Shown here: piece after piece, positions 1-8,709 of the stretch
Layout: each line of letters opens with the position of its first letter
How positions within the stretch are numbered: position 1 is the stretch's first letter
Origin: Saprolegnia diclina VS20
Taxonomy: Eukaryota; Oomycota; Saprolegniomycetes; Saprolegniales; Saprolegniaceae
Assembly (NCBI RefSeq): GCF_000281045.1
Contig: NW_008246069.1
Location: 1,196,580 to 1,237,739, forward strand
Direction: 5' to 3'
Length of the DNA stretch: 41,160 nucleotides
Program-made: the position numbers and the translations under genes
Notes under the pieces: generated by a model
Databases searched by the model: none
What the model was told of the DNA's origin: nothing
Seen by the model: only the letters and a program-made list of their open reading frames with translations

Positions 1-65
1 GTGGATCGGTGTCGCAGCGGTCACCTTGCGCTTCGATGCCGACTTGGGGCGTTCTTCGCGCGCCT

Positions 66-575
66 TCCTACGCAAGTACAAGATGCGCAAGCGAGGTGCA
101 CACACCTGGTTCGACAAGGTCATCACGAAGAAGATTTTTCATCTGTGGTATCGTGAAGAGGACGACGAAAGCAACACCAAGACTACCAAGGCTCCCGATT
201 ACTTCTGCAGAGCCGTGCACCACGACGAATTTCCTGACCTCTACGCGGCTCGGCTGAAGTCGCCCGAGTGCAAGTGGATGTTCCCCAACGGACCCCTAGC
301 CGGTTTTGAAGCGCACGTTCTTCGCGCGCCTTGCGCTTCAAAACCGGCTAGGGGTCCGTACATCCACTTGCACTCGGGCGACTTCAGCCAAGCCGCGTAG
401 AGGTCAGGAAATTCGTCGTGGTGCACGGCTCTGCAGAAGTAATCGGGAGCCTTGGTAGTCTTGGTGTTGCTTTCGTCGTCCTCTTCACGATACCACAGAT
501 GAAAAATCTTCTTCGTGATGACCTTGTCGAACCAGGTGTGTGCACCTCGCTTGCGCATCTTGTACTTGCGTAGGA
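66..575. repeat. Large near-perfect inverted repeat (fold-back palindrome)
   Basis: Left arm 66-281 is the reverse complement of right arm 360-575 with about one mismatch seen (251). After a 6-nt insertion in the left arm the pairing resumes, 289-315 against 332-358, leaving a 16-nt spacer at 316-331. A 17-bp direct repeat, cgttcttcgcgcgcctt, lies at 50-66 and again at 316-332, so it sits at the outer edge of the left arm and at the centre of the palindrome. Both arms carry the same stretch of protein-coding sequence (includes WFDKVITKKIFHLWYREED), read on plus in the left arm and minus in the right arm. It may be a genomic fold-back duplication or an assembly or library chimera. Confidence 0.9.
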
Positions 576-1129
576 GATCGCCAACCTTGAGGCGGGCTTC
601 GCTTTTGCAGTACCGTCCCGTGGCGACGACGGCTGCTTTTCCCTTGCAGGTTGACCTCCGACCTTTTGCGACTTCGCTGATCTCGTTGCCGGGCGTGGCG
701 ATGGCGATGGAGAGAGCCTCCCATCCACGCCGACAAGACCTTGAGTATCGCGTCCGGAGCGACCTTCTCGGCCATGGTAATGAACTCGAGCACGTCGCCG
801 GAGCGTAGCCCCAATTCATTCGCTTGCGGACCGTCGACGTCCGTAATGACAAGCCCTTTGTCGCGAATGACGAGAGTGAACGCCAGCTCGTCGCCCCACT
901 GGAGTCGGTTGCCGTTCTTGACAACAGCGCATGTCGACTCCTTCAGCCAAAGAAAGCGCCGGTACGTCAGTTCGTTCGTATTCTTCTTCGGGCCTTCCTT
1001 CTTGCCCTTGCCCTTGCGCTTGCTGACGTCCTTGTCCTCGTCGGGGTCCTAGTTTTCTTGGCAGCCCACTAAGAGAAGACAACGCTTCGACTTCCGGCTC
1101 CTGAACGGATCCTTCGGGTGGCGCACCAT
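360..1129 (-). pseudogene. PDZ-domain-like gene fragment, frameshifted and cut off by the palindrome
   Basis: Read on the minus strand from an ATG at 1127-1129. A lysine-rich stretch (about 960-1030) is followed by a PDZ-like fold: the segment with GLVITDVDGPQANELGLRSG (about 800-865) matches the usual beta-strand, carboxylate-binding and GDVLEFI pattern. The last strand, WEALSIAIATPG, lies in a different frame, so there is a frameshift near 720. An in-frame TAG lies at 1049-1051 unless it is intronic. The second part, containing CKGKAAVVATGRYCKS and WFDKVITKKIFHLWY, continues into the right palindrome arm and has no natural end. I do not recognise that C-terminal domain. It is either a broken gene or a working gene disturbed by sequence error. 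Partner and function are unknown. Confidence 0.5.
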
Positions 1130-1487
1130 GGTGCGAGCGTTCTCGATGGAAAATTGAAACTGGGTCGTTCTTTCTTGCATCCCGACTTGCGGCAGTTGGC
1201 CTGTCCCAAGTCTAAAGTTATTTCAGAATCTTAGGTGCAATTATGTCGGAACCTCAGCTCAAAACGACCTCGCGCGAGCTATGACTCGGCGAGTGGGGTC
1301 CACCACGGGATGGATCTCTCCGTACGCAGCTCACTCCCAACGACCAAGTGCTAGTGCCAACTCCCACGCATTCAGGCGTAGCGCTACGTATGCGAAGTCT
1401 TTGTGTCATAATGAAGATAACGCGGAACACGTTCATATATAATGGATGCAAAAAACATTGTTATGAAGCAACAATCAAGACGGTCAA
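1130..1487. other. Intergenic, no gene seen
   Basis: Lower-GC sequence between the PDZ-like fragment and the first GNAT gene. No reading frame here shows a recognisable domain, and I see no RNA gene. Confidence 0.5.
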
Positions 1488-1958
1488 CTACTCGCGCTTC
1501 ATGTCGATATGCGGAATGCCATGGTCGTCGTAGGGCGCCGAGCCCGGAAGACGCGCAAAGCCAAGGCTGTTGTAGAACGTTTCGAGGTACGCTTGCGCGC
1601 CGAGCTGGCAACCTTGGCCAGGGTACGCGCGCTGTGCGGCCGCGACAGCTTCGTGCATGACCTGGCGTCCGAGGCCCGTCCCGCGGGCCGCCTTGGCGAC
1701 AACGACGCGGCCGATCACGGGCACTGTTTGCGCTGGGCCTTTCGTGCCAGGGCCAAGCACACGCGCGTAGGCCATAATGGCGCCGTCGGCGTTCGTGCCC
1801 ATGACGTGGTGGCACGACTCGAGCAGGTCGAGCCCATCCGGGTCCAAGACGACGCCGTTCTGCTCCACGATGAAAACGTTGGCTCGCAGCTGGAGGATCT
1901 TGTACATGTCGGTCGCCGTGAGCGACGAGAGCGTCTGCGAACGCCATGCGAGGCTCAT
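1488..1958 (-). CDS. ElaA-family GNAT N-acetyltransferase
   Basis: A 156-residue protein, about the length of bacterial ElaA. It would transfer an acetyl group from acetyl-CoA to an amine; the substrate is unknown. Visible family marks: LQLRANVFIVEQ (23-34, the N-terminal ElaA motif), VIGRVVV (81-87), acetyl-CoA pyrophosphate loop ARGTGLGRQV (91-100), LGAQAYLETFYNSLGF (119-134) and the terminal GIPHIDM (147-153). The reading frame is open further upstream, but the ATG at 1956-1958 starts exactly where ElaA homology begins, so I chose it. No intron. A divergent paralogue lies at 5528-5992. It is head-to-head with the TM9SF gene, 856 bp apart. Such genes are often of bacterial ancestry in oomycetes, but the sequence alone does not show a recent transfer. 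Confidence 0.85.
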   Translation of the reverse strand: MSLAWRSQTLSSLTATDMYKILQLRANVFIVEQNGVVLDPDGLDLLESCHHVMGTNADGAIMAYARVLGPGTKGPAQTVPVIGRVVVAKAARGTGLGRQVMHEAVAAAQRAYPGQGCQLGAQAYLETFYNSLGFARLPGSAPYDDHGIPHIDMKRE

Positions 1959-2814
1959 GGTGGCTTGCGATCTGCCATCGCGGTGGTGGCAGATCCGAAT
2001 ATAAATTTTCAGAGGTTGACCGTTCGCCACCGGTCTGAAACGGCTCCACGTGGCCACGTGGCGTGAAAAATACAGTAAAACACACATTCACCACCTCACT
2101 GAGCACCTGTCGCGCGTGGTGCGTGACTGCTTTGGCTCGCGCCACCAGCGTCCCGGGCAGTGCGCGTCCACGCCCGACGTCGCTTGTCGTCCTAGGTAGT
2201 CGATTGGACGTTTCTAGAAACCAATCATGCAGACGCAGGGTGGTATTAGGGCGTTGGCTCAGATCCCGTGGGTGCTGCTTCGTCGTTTGACACAGTCTAT
2301 GCACGTTAGCAGCACAGCAGCGGCTACCAATGTCGTAAGCATCGACCCAAACGTCAGCAACCCAGTTCAAGTGCCACCCAACCGGGCGACAAGAGCTGCT
2401 AACGTCAATGCAAAAAGAGCGCTCCCACTGTGCGTCGCAGTTACTTGGTGCCGTGCCCATCAACCGCATCCGTAGGTGTCACTACTTGGATCAGACATTA
2501 TTTTGCACCGTCGCTCCAGGCACCCGTGTGCTGCCTGCACTGGTAGCCTTCGTCCGCATCGGGCCATCAAGCTGGACGATGCCACCTGTTGTTCCTGGCC
2601 TCCGCCGTCGAAGAGGTGTGGATGCTTGCGCCTTCTCTACGGCCGTGTTATCTGTGCTTCGAAAAGCCCTTGGTAGCTCTGCGTCCAACAACGCGTCGGT
2701 CGGTGGTGGCGCGAATCGCCGCACCAAGGTGGCAAGCCACGTGTGAAATGTAGTTTTTCACGTGTGAGGGCCCATATTGACTTGTAGAGGGTCGGGACTT
2801 TCGAAATTGGCAGC
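1959..2814. other. Divergent intergenic region between GNAT and TM9SF genes
   Basis: Presumed promoter space for both neighbours. It holds the CACGTG palindrome at 2046-2061. Close to the TM9SF start, the word cacgtgtga occurs twice (about 2738 and 2759). No coding feature is supported. Confidence 0.5.
2046..2061. promoter_or_regulatory. 16-bp perfect palindrome of two CACGTG (G-box/E-box) cores
   Basis: The sequence ccacgtggccacgtgg equals its own reverse complement and holds two CACGTG cores 8 bp apart. It lies 88 bp upstream of the chosen GNAT start codon. CACGTG is the classical site of bHLH and bZIP dimers; which factor binds here is not known. Confidence 0.5.
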
Positions 2815-4746
2815 ATGTGGGTGCGCGTGGTGCTGGCGCTGGCGGCGACCGTCGCCGAAGCCTTCTACCTCCCGGGTGTGCAGATGATCACGTACGAGCG
2901 CGGCGACGTGATCCCTCTCTTTGTCAACTCGCTCACGTCGCGTGAGACGCTGCTGCCGATCGAGTACTACAACCTCCCGTTCTGCTCGCCGGCCAAGGTC
3001 GAGTACAAGAGCGAGAACCTCGGCGAGTACTTGAGCGCCAACCGCATCGAGAACTCGCCGTACGAGCTGCGCTTCCTCGAGAACAAGCAGTGCCAGGTCC
3101 TCTGCACCGAGTCGTACACGAAGAAGCAAATCAAGAAGTTTGCGACCATGATCAAGGAGCAGTACCGCATGAACTGGATCGTCGACAACCTCCCAGTCTC
3201 GTCCAAGCGCGACGACATGACCGAGCTCGGCTTCCCGCTCGGCACGTTCAACAAGGAGTTTGATTTGGCGCCGCGCCTCAACAACCACGTGACGATTCGC
3301 ATCAGCTACAACAACATGGTCGACATGACGTCGGGGCCGTCGCCCAACCAAGGCCGCATCGTCGACTTTGAGGTCATCCCGTACAGCTACGACTACAAGG
3401 AGGCGTTTACCGTCAAGGACTCGAAGCCGTTGCGCATGGACATTTGCAGCCCGTCGACAAAGGAGCACCCCGAGCTGTACCTTCCCAACCCCAAGGACGA
3501 CGAGAGCAAGGACGCCAAGGACGCCAAGTCGACGACGGTCTACTGGACGTACAGCGTCGAGTGGAACGAAGACAATACGCGCGAATGGCGCACGCGCTGG
3601 GACATTTACTTTGAGGTCGGCTCGGGCAGCGACGAGGTGCATTGGTTCTCGATCATCAACGCGCTCCTCATCGTGCTCTTCCTCTCGGGCATGGTCGGCA
3701 TGATCCTCATGCGCAGCTTGCACCGCGACATCTCGCGCTACAACCGCGTGCCCACCGAAGAAGAGCGCATGGAAGAGCGCGAAGAGTCGGGCTGGAAGCT
3801 TGTGCACGCCGACGTGTTTCGCCCGCCGACGACGCAGCCAATGCTGTTCTGCGTCATGGTCGGTGTCGGCTTCCAGCTTCTCGGGATGACGCTCGTGACG
3901 CTGCTCTTTGCGGCCATCGGGTTCCTCGCGCCGTCGAACCGCGGCAAGATGATCATTGCGCTCCTCGTCTGCTTTGTGCTCATGGGCATGGTCGCGGGCT
4001 ATGCTTCGTCGCGCATGTACAAGATGTTCAAGGGCAAGCGCTGGCAGCTCAGCACTGTCCTGACCGGCACGCTCTTCCCCGGCATTATGTTTGCGACCTT
4101 TTTTGTGCTCAACCTCTTTGTGTGGGGCGCGGGCTCGGACGCGGCCGTGCCCTTTGGCTCGATGCTGCTCGTGGTCTTTCTCTGGTTTGGTATCTCGGTG
4201 CCGCTCGTCTTCCTCGGGGCGTACTATGGGTTCCGCCAGCCCACGGTCGAGTTTCCCGTCGCGACCAGCAACATTCCGCGCCCGATCCCGCTCCAGCCTT
4301 GGTACATGACCAACGTCATGACGGCGGCGGTCGGCGGGATCCTTCCGTTTGGCGCGATCTTTGTCGAGCTCTTCTTTGTGCTCACATCGCTCTGGACCGA
4401 CAAGTACTACTACGTCTTTGGCTTTCTCCTGCTCTCGTTTGTGATTTTGATTGGCACGTGCGCGGAAATCACGATCGTGCTCACGTACTTTCAGCTCTGC
4501 GGCGAAGACTACAACTGGTGGTGGCGGTCGTTCATCGTCTCGGGCGCGTGCGGCGGCTACGTCATGCTCTACTCGACCTACTACTACTGGACGCGGCTCG
4601 ACGTCAACAACATCATTGGCGCGATGCTCTACTTTGGCTACATGGGCATCATCTCGGGCGCGCTCTCGCTCCTCACGGGCACGATTGGCGTCATGGCGTC
4701 GCTTTGGTTCAACAAGAAGATTTACGCGTCCATCAAGGTCGACTAG
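2815..4746 (+). CDS. Transmembrane 9 superfamily (nonaspanin/EMP70) protein
   Basis: Single-exon gene, 643 residues, the usual size for TM9SF2/TM9SF4-type proteins. A signal peptide (1-16) ends in VAEA and is followed by the family opening FYLPG. A lumenal domain follows (to about 275) with the hallmark YSVEWNEDNTREWRTRWDIY (246-265). A first membrane helix (about 279-300) is followed by RSLHRDISRYN. Then come a cytosolic loop and eight further hydrophobic helices to the end. The C-terminus is KVD, fitting the KxD/E Golgi-retention signal known in this family. The proteins work in the Golgi and endosomes in sorting membrane cargo. The start is fixed by the signal peptide. A 695-codon antisense frame over this gene is a composition shadow. 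Confidence 0.95.
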   Translation: MWVRVVLALAATVAEAFYLPGVQMITYERGDVIPLFVNSLTSRETLLPIEYYNLPFCSPAKVEYKSENLGEYLSANRIENSPYELRFLENKQCQVLCTESYTKKQIKKFATMIKEQYRMNWIVDNLPVSSKRDDMTELGFPLGTFNKEFDLAPRLNNHVTIRISYNNMVDMTSGPSPNQGRIVDFEVIPYSYDYKEAFTVKDSKPLRMDICSPSTKEHPELYLPNPKDDESKDAKDAKSTTVYWTYSVEWNEDNTREWRTRWDIYFEVGSGSDEVHWFSIINALLIVLFLSGMVGMILMRSLHRDISRYNRVPTEEERMEEREESGWKLVHADVFRPPTTQPMLFCVMVGVGFQLLGMTLVTLLFAAIGFLAPSNRGKMIIALLVCFVLMGMVAGYASSRMYKMFKGKRWQLSTVLTGTLFPGIMFATFFVLNLFVWGAGSDAAVPFGSMLLVVFLWFGISVPLVFLGAYYGFRQPTVEFPVATSNIPRPIPLQPWYMTNVMTAAVGGILPFGAIFVELFFVLTSLWTDKYYYVFGFLLLSFVILIGTCAEITIVLTYFQLCGEDYNWWWRSFIVSGACGGYVMLYSTYYYWTRLDVNNIIGAMLYFGYMGIISGALSLLTGTIGVMASLWFNKKIYASIKVD

Positions 4747-5527
4747 ACGATGGAGACGACCCAGAGCCTGTATACAACCACTCAACATGCATTTGCTTTG
4801 CTTGTGGACATGCTTGTGTGTTTGAAGTAGTGTACTTGCCGTCACTCGCAGATTTAGGATGGTCCAGTGTCTCAGCTCATGATGTGGTGCTGACGAGGCA
4901 GGCAGCCGGAGACGATTCGGTCACGAGTGCGCGAAAGTCGCTCTTGCTAGCTATGTGATCGCCCACACCTTGGATCGTCGATGCACTGGAGAGCGCCATC
5001 GGAGGTTGAAGCGATCGGATTGGTCCGCCCAATTTTATTTTTGTCCAATCAGAGGCAACAAGCACTGGCCTCCCACGCGATCCAAGCGGCGGAGTTGCCA
5101 CCATCACGTTTTTTGGTGCACGCGCATCAACGATGTAGAATGGTAGAAATCACTTTGGTGAGCAGAGCGCGCTTACTGGTGTCGCCGTTGGAGGTCGACA
5201 ACGCGTCCAAGTCGAGCGCGAAAGAAACCAAACGTTAAGAAGCGCTTGATATATGTTATCCAATGGGATGCGCCCATTTCAGAAACGCGATCCAAACGTC
5301 AAACGTCATCATCAGCACAAGCTCGTCAAGGCTACGAGTATGCGATAACGTTCCCTTAGCACAATATATTCACCACTCTATCCAGCATAATAGTAGATTT
5401 TCAAGTCGTGCAATCTTTATCCAACAAAACTCGATACCACAGAGCTTGAGTGTGAGAGTAGTGCATAAGCCGCCAAGCGATTTTCTTAAATATTCACGTG
5501 AGAATGGAATATGATTGCGTTTCGCAT
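4747..5527. other. Intergenic, convergent; holds repeat copy A
   Basis: Lies between the 3' ends of the TM9SF gene (plus) and the second GNAT gene (minus). Apart from the repeat at 5007-5282, I see no gene. Confidence 0.5.
5007..5282 (+). repeat. Dispersed non-coding repeat, copy A
   Basis: Matches 6507-6780 in the same orientation with roughly 70-75% identity by eye. Blocks kept in both include gaagcgatcggattggtccg at the left end, ccaatcagaggc, cactttggtgagcagagcgc, gcgcttgatata and gcgcccatttca at the right end. The ends are weakly inverted (TGAA...ATTGG against CCAAT...TTCA), as in a decayed MITE. It holds an ATTGG/CCAAT pair near the left end and a CCAAT near the right end. No B-box of a tRNA-type promoter is visible. 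Confidence 0.7.
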
Positions 5528-5992
5528 CTACTCGGCCGAAACATCGCGGACCATGTCCATGTGCTCGACGGTATAGTGCATGTACGGCGCTGACGTGACG
5601 CGAAAGCCAAAATCTTCGTAAAACGATCGCAAATACGACTGCGCGCCGATCTCAATCGCGTCACGAGGCCACCGTGCACTGCACTCGTCGATCGCGCGCC
5701 GGACGAGCGCCTTCCCGAGGCCTTTGCCGCGCGCATCGGGCGCCGTGAGGACGCGTCCGATCATCGGTCGCCGCTGCGAGTCGTGTTTGGCGCCTGGCCC
5801 GAGGAGCCGCGCGTAGGCGACGACATTGCCCTTCTCCGAGACGTTGAAGAGGTGCAGACAGCGCTTGTCGACGTGGTCGAGATCCAAGTACGCGCTCTTT
5901 TGACCGACGACAAAGATTTGACAGCGCAGGTGTAGAATGTCGTACAAGGTCGACGCCGAGAGTTGGTCAAAGGAACAGCAGACCCACGTCAT
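5528..5992 (-). CDS. ElaA-family GNAT N-acetyltransferase, divergent paralogue
   Basis: 154 residues. Same fold marks as the gene at 1488-1958: YDILHLRCQIFVV (17-29), PMIGRVL (76-82), acetyl-CoA loop ARGKGLGKAL (87-96) and IGAQSYLRSFYEDFGF (115-130). Two family positions differ. The VEQ glutamate after FVV is glycine (FVVGQ, residue 30), and the terminal GIPHI motif is replaced by TVEHM. The acetyl-CoA site looks intact, so it may still be active, perhaps on another substrate. The ATG at 5990-5992 was chosen because homology begins right after it; the open frame upstream has no similarity. It is flanked on both sides by copies of the roughly 275-bp repeat. Confidence 0.8.
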   Translation of the reverse strand: MTWVCCSFDQLSASTLYDILHLRCQIFVVGQKSAYLDLDHVDKRCLHLFNVSEKGNVVAYARLLGPGAKHDSQRRPMIGRVLTAPDARGKGLGKALVRRAIDECSARWPRDAIEIGAQSYLRSFYEDFGFRVTSAPYMHYTVEHMDMVRDVSAE

Positions 5993-6961
5993 GAGGGAAT
6001 GGTGTTTTTCTAAATATGGCTTGCTGAGTGGCCCCGTTTGTGTGGACCAGACGGCGGCGGACGTTTTCCAGAATATAGACCTGCTGTTGTCCATGCATAT
6101 GGTATCGCTCGTAGCCTTTGCTTGTGGACACTGTGTCTGGGATTGGCGATTGGCGTGATCGATTCCAGTCACGCAGTCGCCGAGACATGCGCCGCCAGCG
6201 AGCGACTCTCCCGTCGCTTGCTGTCACACACACATTTGGTCGTAAAGCTGTCGAGTGCAGAAGATGCGAATAACGTACGCTGTACGTCCAACGATGTAAG
6301 CAAGGCTTGATGTAAGGTACTGGATGTTTTACCCCGAGACCAGAGACGTAGCATTGAGGGTACTACGGATGTCCGAGCTTCCTGCAGTGAGGAAGATCTC
6401 GCTCGGTCACTGCATTCCTGGGAGGGGGCGTGTCTGTAGGTGTAGTAGGAGGATTGCCTCACGAGCCTGGAAACTTGGAAACGGCACTCACACCAAGATA
6501 GCGTTGTGAAGCGATCGGATTGGTCCGCTCGAATTCTTTTTGACCAATCAGAGGCGACGCGTCGCCGGCCGCACGCGATCGAAGGGGCGGCGAGGACCGC
6601 CATTCAGTTTTTTTACGCTCGCGCATCAGCATTGCTAAATGATAAAAGACACTTTGGTGAGCAGAGCGCTCGCACTCGCGTCGTCATTGGACGTCGACAA
6701 CGTGTGCAAATCGTGTACGAAAGAATGGAGTGTTAGAAAGCGCTTGATATACGTCAGCCAATGGAATGCGCCCATTTCACCAGCCCAGAAACCTGCAAAT
6801 CGATCGGAGTGCCTCGACGAGCTCGTGATATTGCCACAAGTAGCCCAATCCCAATGCCACTACCTTGTCTCACCTTTGTCTTCAACACTCCTTTTCCAAC
6901 AACAACACAAAAGAGTCGAGTACAACGTGGCAAAATGACTTGCAATTTTTCTCGTCCCACC
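5993..6961. other. Intergenic; holds repeat copy B
   Basis: Lies between the start of the second GNAT gene and the 3' end of the AP-4 mu gene. It contains the repeat at 6507-6780. No gene or RNA is otherwise supported. Confidence 0.5.
6507..6780 (+). repeat. Dispersed non-coding repeat, copy B
   Basis: Partner of 5007-5282; its left end lies exactly 1500 bp downstream of the left end of copy A. The two copies are almost equal in length (274 and 276 bp), with differences spread over the middle. The ATTGG/CCAAT pair and the right-end CCAAT are kept. It lies upstream of GNAT paralogue 2, whereas copy A lies downstream. Confidence 0.7.
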
Positions 6962-8351
6962 TTAGACGCGGCAGACATACGAGTTGGACTGCGTCACGTA
7001 GCGGAGCCAGCGCTTGTATACATAATTCGGGTGCCGGGCGTGCTCGGGGATGCGGAGGTAGCGCACTTGGAGCGTCGAGACGTTGTACATGGGAATCTCA
7101 AAGTTCATCGAGATCGGGCCAATCTCGCGGCGCACGTGCGGGTTGGGCTCCTTGAGCGTAATCTTGGCGCGGAGTGTAAACTCGGCCGTGCCGTTGAAGC
7201 GCTTGATGGCCCAGCGCACTTGGTTTTCATTTTCGCGGAATTCCGCGAGCTGGCCCGCGCCGTTGTTGCCAAGGTCGCACGACACGCTGACCGTCGACGA
7301 CGGCACTGGAAACCGGATGATGACGTTGGCGCCGTAGTTGGTGTCGGGCATGTCGGCGCGGACCTTGACGACCATCTCGATCTTGGTCGGCGACACTTCT
7401 TCAACGTACGGGAAGATCTTGAACGGCGACCGGAACTCGCCCGTCAAGCGGTAGTTCATGACCTAGAGAACCGGTGCGCAATCGTATCAAGTTGATACAA
7501 CATACCGTAAACTCGCCATCGGGCGGCGTAAACGTCAGCACGCGGTCGCGCTCAAACTCGTCGAGCTGGACGCACTCGTGAAAGTTGCAGTCGTCCAGGA
7601 TCACCTGGTTGTATGTGTTGCCAAACGGGCGGTGGTTGCCGGCGCCAATGACGAGGTCTTCGTTGAGCGCGAGCCGGAGCTCCGGGTTGCCCTGGAGGTA
7701 CGACTTCATCTGGATCTTGCCTTCAATGCTCGCGTTGAGCATTTGGCCGCTCGACGAGAAGACCACGTTGAGGCGCTCGAGAATGTCACAGAAAAGCTCG
7801 TTCTCACTCTTCTTGTTGGTCTGCTGGCCGTTCGCGACAGGCTTCCGGACCGCGTTGGCGGCCTTGATGTTCGAGTGGCGGTTCATCATCGAGTTGAACT
7901 TTTGCTCCTTCGCGAGCGCGGCCTCGCCCACCAAGATGGCTTCGTTGTGCACATGCACCTTGAGCCCTTCGGTGCTCGTGTCCTGCGCAAAGCCAAAGTC
8001 GAGCGTCTCGTCCAAGAGCTCGTAGCACAAGATAAAGTTCTTGCGCAATGTCTCTTCCGAGAGCACGCCGCAGTAGTCCTTGAAGACGCGGCAGAGGCGC
8101 GTGAGGAGCTCGAGGATGTACGCTGGCGACACATTGAAGCGCGTCGTCGCCACAAAGTAGAGGCCATTCTTCTTGACGTACAAATAGTTGACGCCATCGA
8201 CGTGGAAGGCCGGCGGCGCGTCGCCCTTGTCCCAGAACTTGACCTTGCGGAAGAAGATCTCGCTGCTGTCGGACGGGATATCGCCGCGAAAGTCGTTGGC
8301 GAGCACCGTGTCGCCGCGGCTGCTGAGGATGTAGAACTGCGAGATCGACAT
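6962..8351 (-). CDS. AP4M1: AP-4 adaptor complex mu subunit
   Basis: Two exons, 7506-8351 and 6962-7462, joined across a 43-nt intron (7463-7505, GTATGT...CTAG) into a 448-residue protein, close to the roughly 450 of animal AP-4 mu. The N-terminal longin-like domain (1-140) starts MSISQFYILSSRGD and contains DFRGD and YELLDETLDFG (110-120). The mu homology domain (about 184-448) contains NELFCDILERLNV (184-196) and ends in the usual Y-V-C-R-V. The NE-x-F-x-D-x-x-ERL wording and the LDFG-x-x-Q motif point to AP-4 rather than AP-1, -2 or -3. AP-4 sorts cargo at the trans-Golgi network by reading tyrosine-based signals. The chosen start is the longin start; upstream in-frame residues are not conserved. 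Confidence 0.88.
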
Positions 8352-8709
8352 GCTCGTCTCGTGCGTCGTCGTCGTCGTCAACTGACTTGGCCCCTGAAAT
8401 TGCACTGCCGGATACCGTGCCAATTCCGGATACCGTGTAGCAACGCGCCACGCGGCCCCATACTACGAGGCATGCCTCTGCTGCACGGATCGCGCCGTCG
8501 AGCTCGCAGGATGCGCTGGGAGCACAGCCTCGCAGAATGAGCTGCCAGCAATGGCTACGCTGCCCTGGCACCATGGCGGCAACAAGCCGCAACAACGGTC
8601 CTCGGTGGCAACAGCCGGTGATAACGACGAGCGCGGAGGTTGTGTCTGGTCGTCAGCACGTAGAACTTGCGCGTGGATAATACTCAAAGGACGTGCATCT
8701 ATTACGCAG
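8352..8709. other. Intergenic, AP-4 mu promoter side
   Basis: 358 bp between the AP-4 mu start and the NELF-B stop, both minus. It includes a GTC trinucleotide run near 8365 and the TATCCGG pair. No gene seen. Confidence 0.5.
8408..8432 (-). promoter_or_regulatory. Paired TATCCGG motif upstream of AP-4 mu
   Basis: The 12-mer ccggataccgtg occurs at 8408-8419 and 8426-8437, reading TATCCGG on the coding strand. It lies 57 and 75 bp upstream of the AP-4 mu start codon. Similar pairs occur at 11101-11134 and 31364-31392. The role is inferred only from position and recurrence. Confidence 0.4.

Noticed and set aside
2476-2746. Short plus-strand frames upstream of TM9SF
   Set aside because: No recognisable domain and overlapping frames of equal quality; regarded as random.
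2758-4845. 695-codon antisense frame over the TM9SF gene
   Set aside because: Rich in R, H, D, V and A with no domain; it is the antisense shadow of a GC-rich gene with a clear family match.
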